Assembly (NCBI GenBank): GCA_002796325.1
Contig: PCXA01000007.1
Coordinates: forward strand, 80,586 to 144,585
Source of the DNA: Deltaproteobacteria bacterium CG11_big_fil_rev_8_21_14_0_20_47_16
Lineage (GTDB): Bacteria > UBA10199 > GCA-002796325 > 1-14-0-20-47-16
DNA length: 64,000 bases
Direction: 5' to 3'
The position numbers were made by a program, and so were the translations under genes. The notes beneath the pieces are model-generated. The model saw only the letters and a list, made by a program, of their open reading frames with translations, was not told where the DNA came from and made no database searches. Below are positions 63,240 through 64,000 of the stretch, piece by piece (positions within the stretch are counted from its first letter, which is position 1; each line of letters opens with the position of its first letter).

Positions 63240-64000
63240 TTATTTTAAGTTTTGTAACGCTTTGGCAATGCGTTGTAGTCCTGTTTGTAATTTTTGAACA
63301 TCACATGCATATGAAATGCGTAAGAAGCCGGGTGCACCAAATCCTTCACCAGGGACTGTTGCGACATGGGCCTTGGTGAGCAAGTAGGTGCAAATATCTT
63401 GTGACGATGTCATCTTATTTCCATCAGAATCTGTTTTGCCTACAAATGCACTTACATTTGGGAAACAATAAAATGCACCGTGAGGTTCGGAGCATGTCAC
63501 TCCCGACATGTCGCGTAGGGCGTTTAAACAAATTTGGCGCTGTTTGTTGAGTTGATCGCGCATCATGTGGACAAAGTCACGGGAGCCGTCGAGTGCTTCA
63601 ATGGCAGCGTATTGTACAAACGATGTAATGTGCGTGAGACTTTGGCTCTGCCATACTTCCATAGCCTTCACGATTTCTTTTGGCGCTGCTGCAAATCCAA
63701 CACGCCATCCTGTCATGGCAAATGATTTTGAAAGACCGTTTGCAATTAGTGCCATTGGTTTGATGGACGGATCCAGAGTGACAGGGCTCACAAACTCTGT
63801 GTCACCATAAACCATGTATTCGTAAATTTCATCGGACAGCATGAAGATCTTATGCTTTTTGCAGATTTCAATGAGCGGCTTCAGTTCCGCTGCTGTGTAG
63901 ACCATGCCCGTGGGGTTGGATGGGCTTGTCATAATCAACATGCGTGTTTTTGAAGTGATCGCTTTTTCCAATTGTTCGGGTGTAATCTTGAGCCCGGTTT
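63240..64000 (-). CDS. Class I/II aminotransferase (aspartate aminotransferase-like), 5' end missing
   Basis: The last 253 residues of a PLP enzyme; the frame runs off the window end upstream (TGLKITPEQLEKAI...). Motifs: SPSNPTG, SDEIYEYMVYG, and the PLP Lys in NGLSKSFAMTGWRVG; C-terminal GAPGFLRISYA. It transfers amino groups between aspartate or a similar amino acid and 2-oxoglutarate. It precedes the aldolase by 10 bp. The specific substrate is not fixed by these motifs. Confidence 0.88.
   Translation of the reverse strand, partial: TGLKITPEQLEKAITSKTRMLIMTSPSNPTGMVYTAAELKPLIEICKKHKIFMLSDEIYEYMVYGDTEFVSPVTLDPSIKPMALIANGLSKSFAMTGWRVGFAAAPKEIVKAMEVWQSQSLTHITSFVQYAAIEALDGSRDFVHMMRDQLNKQRQICLNALRDMSGVTCSEPHGAFYCFPNVSAFVGKTDSDGNKMTSSQDICTYLLTKAHVATVPGEGFGAPGFLRISYACDVQKLQTGLQRIAKALQNLK

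Overview
The window is chromosomal DNA from a Gram-negative, probably free-living bacterium. It has an envelope with lipoproteins and outer-membrane-type proteins, SecDF-YajC, a lytic transglycosylase and a SpoIID amidase-enhancer protein. Several traits resemble lineages formerly grouped as Deltaproteobacteria (Bdellovibrionota/Myxococcota-like): a GldA/F/G plus DUF4340 transporter operon, a Cys-TM-Arg C-terminal sorting tail on a subtilase, sigma54-type promoters in front of pilin-like genes, and a class I tagatose-bisphosphate-type aldolase. This placement is inference; no rRNA or species marker lies in the window. I see no tRNA, rRNA, CRISPR array, insertion sequence or phage.

Layout. 0-7.7 kb: end of a GH16 glycosidase, then a tightly overlapping minus-strand haem operon (hemE-hemN-hemG plus a GlcD-like FAD oxidase), two tandem small lipoproteins and a class III aminotransferase. 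7.8-19.4 kb: an accessory island of mostly unrecognised plus-strand genes. Two large paralogues (843 and 820 aa, no signal peptide, coiled coil plus beta-rich C-terminus) flank a big lipoprotein with BNR-like repeats. They are followed by a 306-aa orphan, a transglutaminase-like/TPR protein and a 212-aa orphan. 19.5-24.4 kb: secreted subtilase, an 81-aa ORF, an Slt-type transglycosylase and an exported protein. 24.4-34.9 kb: a long minus-strand housekeeping run (dgt, DUF366-like, queC, phasin-like, recJ, secF, secD, yajC, tgt, DUF2721, ATP-cone/Mrr nuclease). 35-37.8 kb: two orphan genes. 37.9-48.5 kb: GNAT-nitrilase, queA, rnd, SpoIID, GAF-GGDEF, family-4-type UDG, zinc phospholipase C-like protein, and a PRC/MgtE_N/CBS protein coupled to an NRAMP-like carrier. 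48.5-60.7 kb: a GntR regulator and a pilus-like locus (outer-membrane usher-like protein, chaperone-like protein, five subunit-like proteins), split by a plus-strand Gld-type ABC operon. 60.9-64 kb: coaB, coaC, an aldolase and a class I aminotransferase running off the end.

Two signals stand out. First, five identical promoter-like elements, GCAAC[A/T]TT-N12-GCCGAT (equivalently GCAA-N15-GCCGAT), lie immediately upstream of five genes on the correct strand: three in the 7.8-17 kb island, one before the 34.97 kb orphan and one before the GGDEF gene. Their geometry matches the sigma28/FliA promoter (TAAAGTTT-N11-GCCGATAA), so these otherwise unconnected unknown genes and a diguanylate cyclase may form one regulon. 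Second, the 49-60.7 kb locus looks like a divergent fimbria-assembly system: its putative outer-membrane pore carries a secretin-type pilus N-domain and Cna-B-like repeats, and its subunits are preceded by sigma54-type promoters and structured RNA elements.
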